A stretch of 64,000 nucleotides of DNA from Agapetus fuscipes (lineage: Eukaryota; Arthropoda; Insecta; Trichoptera; Glossosomatidae): the NCBI GenBank assembly GCA_951799405.1, contig OX637361.1:4921156-4985155 (forward strand). Direction: 5' to 3'. Position numbers and translations under genes: made by a program. Below are positions 63,343-64,000 of this stretch, piece after piece; position 1 is the stretch's first letter, and every line of letters starts with the position of its first letter. Under the pieces are notes generated by a model. It was not told where the DNA came from and did not search any database. It saw nothing but the letters and a program-made list of their open reading frames with translations.

Positions 63343-64000
63343 TCCCCCGTATTCACGATCAAAACTGATTTAAGTGCCTTACTCAAGCGCTACACTTACT
63401 CAAGGGTCGACATTCTGGAGCGTTTTGTTTCATAAAGAACACTCAAGCAGTAATCAGCGTAGTGCCCAACCCCCAGGAGACGTACGGGTTTGTCATTGGC
63501 TCTCGAAAAAACCCAGCTCTGTAATTGGTCAGTACCTTCCTAACGATATTCGGCGTACTTCACTCTTATCATTGCCGCTTCTTTCAAATTTCAATGTCAT
63601 ATCAGCTTTGCATAAAACTTGACAACAAATAAGTACGTATAACGCAATTACTAATTTAAGTAAACCGTAAGTACGAATTTGTTTGTTTACAATTTCTATT
63701 AGTTTTTAAAAATACATTTATGTAATATCCAATGTAAAGTGTTTTGATCGATTTCAGCGCCAAAAAAATGTTGTTTTCTCCAGCGGAAAAGGAACTGCTG
63801 GTGGCTCTGATTAAAGAAAAACCTGTAATAGAAGATAAAATAACAGATCGAAGAAATTGTTGGCTTTGCAACCCTCAATGAGCAACGGCAAAACTGTATA
63901 CAGAACGACGCATTTTTTCAATCAAAAACGTCTTCTAAATTCTTCCTCTTCGTAATACGTAAATGGGTCTTTACAGTCTCTGATATATTTTCTTGGGACA
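63343..64000 (+). mobile_element. Probable Harbinger-type element, cut by window end
   Basis: The sharp break in the LINE tail at CCCCGTATTCACGATC, about 425 bp of leader and a Myb/SANT-like coding start suggest the 5' end of a PIF/Harbinger-type element. The transposase and right end would lie beyond 64000. Confidence 0.45.
63768..63881 (+). pseudogene. Myb/SANT-like (zeste-type) domain start, broken or spliced
   Basis: An ATG at 63768 opens MLFSPAEKELLVALIKEKPV then IEDKITDRR, the first helix and linker of the Myb/SANT-like domain used by insect zeste-like proteins and Harbinger DNA-binding proteins. The frame stops after 37 codons, while the +1 frame stays open to the window end, so there is either a frameshift or an intron here. 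An acceptor-like CGATTTCAG lies just upstream. Confidence 0.6.

Overview
The window is repeat-rich, AT-rich, intron-bearing eukaryotic DNA, most likely from an arthropod and probably an insect. The evidence is GT-AG introns in a BTB/C2H2 zinc-finger gene, a Ty3/Gypsy LTR element, several LINE groups, a Penelope-like element and tRNA-derived SINEs. I cannot name the species. I see no bacterial-type operon, CRISPR array or functional tRNA or rRNA gene.

The one host gene I can support is a plus-strand BTB-C2H2 transcription-factor-like gene. It is split over 30736-57541 in four recognised coding exons: the BTB domain over the first two (30736-30907 and 32831-34267), a long low-complexity linker, two zinc fingers in the third (51594-52297) and one in the fourth (57456-57541). 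Codon phase is preserved at every junction (0, 0, 2, then 1 at the last donor). The introns are about 1.9, 17.3 and 5.2 kb and are packed with transposable elements. The gene runs on past the last exon; no next exon is visible by 64000.

Layout: 1-4300 holds dispersed repeats, a MITE and a minisatellite. At 4408-11631 is a complete minus-strand Ty3/Gypsy retrotransposon with identical 516-bp LTRs and an ATAT target duplication, inserted inside a tRNA-derived SINE. Its Pol has an extra C-terminal region that reads as a TARG1-like macro domain followed by a CCCH zinc finger. From 11632 to 30700 are nested SINEs, LINE and Penelope remnants and inverted-repeat elements. From 30700 to 57541 is the BTB gene, with introns carrying a degenerate hAT-like transposon with an 8-bp target duplication, a long palindrome, a satellite patch, a satellite-ended TIR element and a 5'-truncated LINE with an open reverse transcriptase frame. 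From 57542 to 64000 are more repeats, ending in a Myb/SANT-like (Harbinger-type) fragment.

The dominant repeat, called family C here, has about 42 full or partial copies of a roughly 250-bp retroposon ending in (GATTA)n or (TATAGAT)n. Two tRNA-derived SINE families (A and B) and a third small one (K) are also present. The most notable signals are the macro-CCCH extension of Pol and a set of hammerhead-ribozyme-like motifs with covarying stems, one of them in a recognisable Penelope-like remnant and the others in Penelope-like repeat DNA. All family letters are my own labels from reading this window.
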